Assembly: GCA_955652155.1 (NCBI GenBank) | Contig: CATPAT010000293.1 | Coordinates: 1-5,909 of the forward strand | Reading direction: 5' to 3' | Source of the DNA: an uncultured Chthoniobacterales bacterium | GTDB taxonomy: Bacteria > Verrucomicrobiota > Verrucomicrobiia > Chthoniobacterales > UBA10450 | Length of the DNA stretch: 5,909 nucleotides | Part shown: positions 5,342 to 5,909 of the stretch, piece by piece | How the letters are laid out: each line of letters starts with the position of its first letter | How positions within the stretch are numbered: position 1 is the stretch's first letter | Notes under the pieces: model-generated | Told to the model about the DNA's origin: nothing | The model's database searches: none | The model's input: the letters and a program-made list of their open reading frames with translations, nothing else | Position numbers and translations under genes: made by a program

Positions 5342-5909
5342 TTACCTACGAGGTTTGGGCGTGGGTGTGGGCGAAGGAGCTGCTGATTTGATTCGCTGGT
5401 AGCGAATCGTAGTCGCTTGCGTCGACATGTCTTCGACCATCCAGGTCAAATGCGCGACGTCATTCGCGTCGATCAGCGAGTTGATGAAATCGCCCGCGAA
5501 TCGATTGTCGCCGCTGCAGCCGGAGGCCGCGCAGATGGCGCCGGTGTGGACGTTCGGCTCCACAACTGTCACGGTCCAAGTCGGCGTCGGGCTATCGGCG
5601 TTGAATGACTCAGCCCACATCGTCGCCCACGTCGACGTTGTCATGGTGCTAGTGTCGCGGCCGTTGTCCGGCGCATAATAATAGATGACGCCGACATGCC
5701 CGGGACTGCCCGCGGCGACCCAGGTGAAAGTCGCCGTGCCCGTCATTGTTGCCGGGATTGGCGGAAGCTTGCTCCAAGTCACGCCTTCGTTGGTCGAGTG
5801 AGCGAGGACAACTTGAACGCCACCTGCCGGATTTGGCTCCTCCGAAGCTACCCAGAGATCGCTGTTCTTGCCAAGAGTCGCGCTCGGCAGCGCGACCGGC
5901 AACGGAAGA
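5342..5909 (-). CDS. Secreted BNR/sialidase-fold protein, C-terminal part
   Basis: An open frame enters from the right edge and ends at TAA (complement of 5342-5344). About 189 residues are visible and the true start is outside the window; the TTG at 5900-5902 is almost certainly an internal Leu. An Asp-box-like motif, STNEGVTW (5774-5797, SxNxGxTW with Asn for the usual Asp), and strands such as TFTWVAAGSPGHVGVIYYY suggest a beta-propeller of the exo-alpha-sialidase/BNR type. Two cysteines in CAASGC followed by GDNRFAGDF, and a final DANDVAHLTW strand, look like a late propeller blade. The end is a Pro-Thr-rich tail, PSPTPTPKPRR, typical of exported proteins in soil bacteria. No catalytic residues can be confirmed, so glycosidase activity is not claimed. 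It seems unrelated to the export run and only shares its downstream border. Confidence 0.7.
   Translation of the reverse strand, partial: LPLPVALPSATLGKNSDLWVASEEPNPAGGVQVVLAHSTNEGVTWSKLPPIPATMTGTATFTWVAAGSPGHVGVIYYYAPDNGRDTSTMTTSTWATMWAESFNADSPTPTWTVTVVEPNVHTGAICAASGCSGDNRFAGDFINSLIDANDVAHLTWMVEDMSTQATTIRYQRIKSAAPSPTPTPKPRR

Overview
This is a bacterial chromosomal fragment, mid-GC by eye, with densely packed genes and mostly weak Shine-Dalgarno sequences. The genes themselves (Lpt permease, LolA-like carrier, lipobox lipoprotein) show a diderm organism with an outer membrane. I infer Verrucomicrobiota, perhaps a soil Chthoniobacterales-like lineage. The reasons are dispersed intergenic repeats built from CACAGAT-type heptamers, a Pro-Thr-rich C-terminal tail on a sialidase-like protein, and the overall gene style. 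The phylum call is inference and is not proven by any single gene here.

Layout from left to right: (1) the first 24 codons of a leftward LptF/LptG-family permease (1-74). (2) A divergent intergenic region (75-239) holding a small dyad, a roughly 100-bp palindromic heptamer repeat and a candidate promoter that would give an almost leaderless transcript. (3) A rightward four-gene run: a flavin-dependent halogenase-like oxidoreductase (240-1550), a small LolB-like lipoprotein (about 1608-2075), an MMPL/RND-type exporter of 831 residues (2104-4599) and a LolA-like periplasmic carrier (4661-5335). A second copy of the heptamer repeat sits between the first two genes, and a short leader ORF with two competing hairpins sits between the last two. 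(4) The 3' part of a leftward, secreted BNR/sialidase-fold protein (5342-5909, start outside the window), converging on the carrier gene with only 6 bp between the stops.

The four central genes read as one unit. A flavoenzyme modifies a lipid or pigment, the MMPL protein extrudes it from the inner membrane, the LolA-like protein ferries it across the periplasm, and the lipoprotein may receive it at the outer membrane. MMPL exporters, LolA-like carriers, small lipoproteins and halogenase-like flavoproteins are known companions in aryl polyene, xanthomonadin and flexirubin pigment clusters. Here the unit is closed by a divergent gene on the left and a convergent gene on the right, with no ketosynthase, dehydratase, acyl carrier protein or ligase in view. 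The cargo is therefore unknown, and this stand-alone tailoring-plus-export cassette is the most interesting thing in the window. The paired, 10-bp-phased heptamer repeats are the second.
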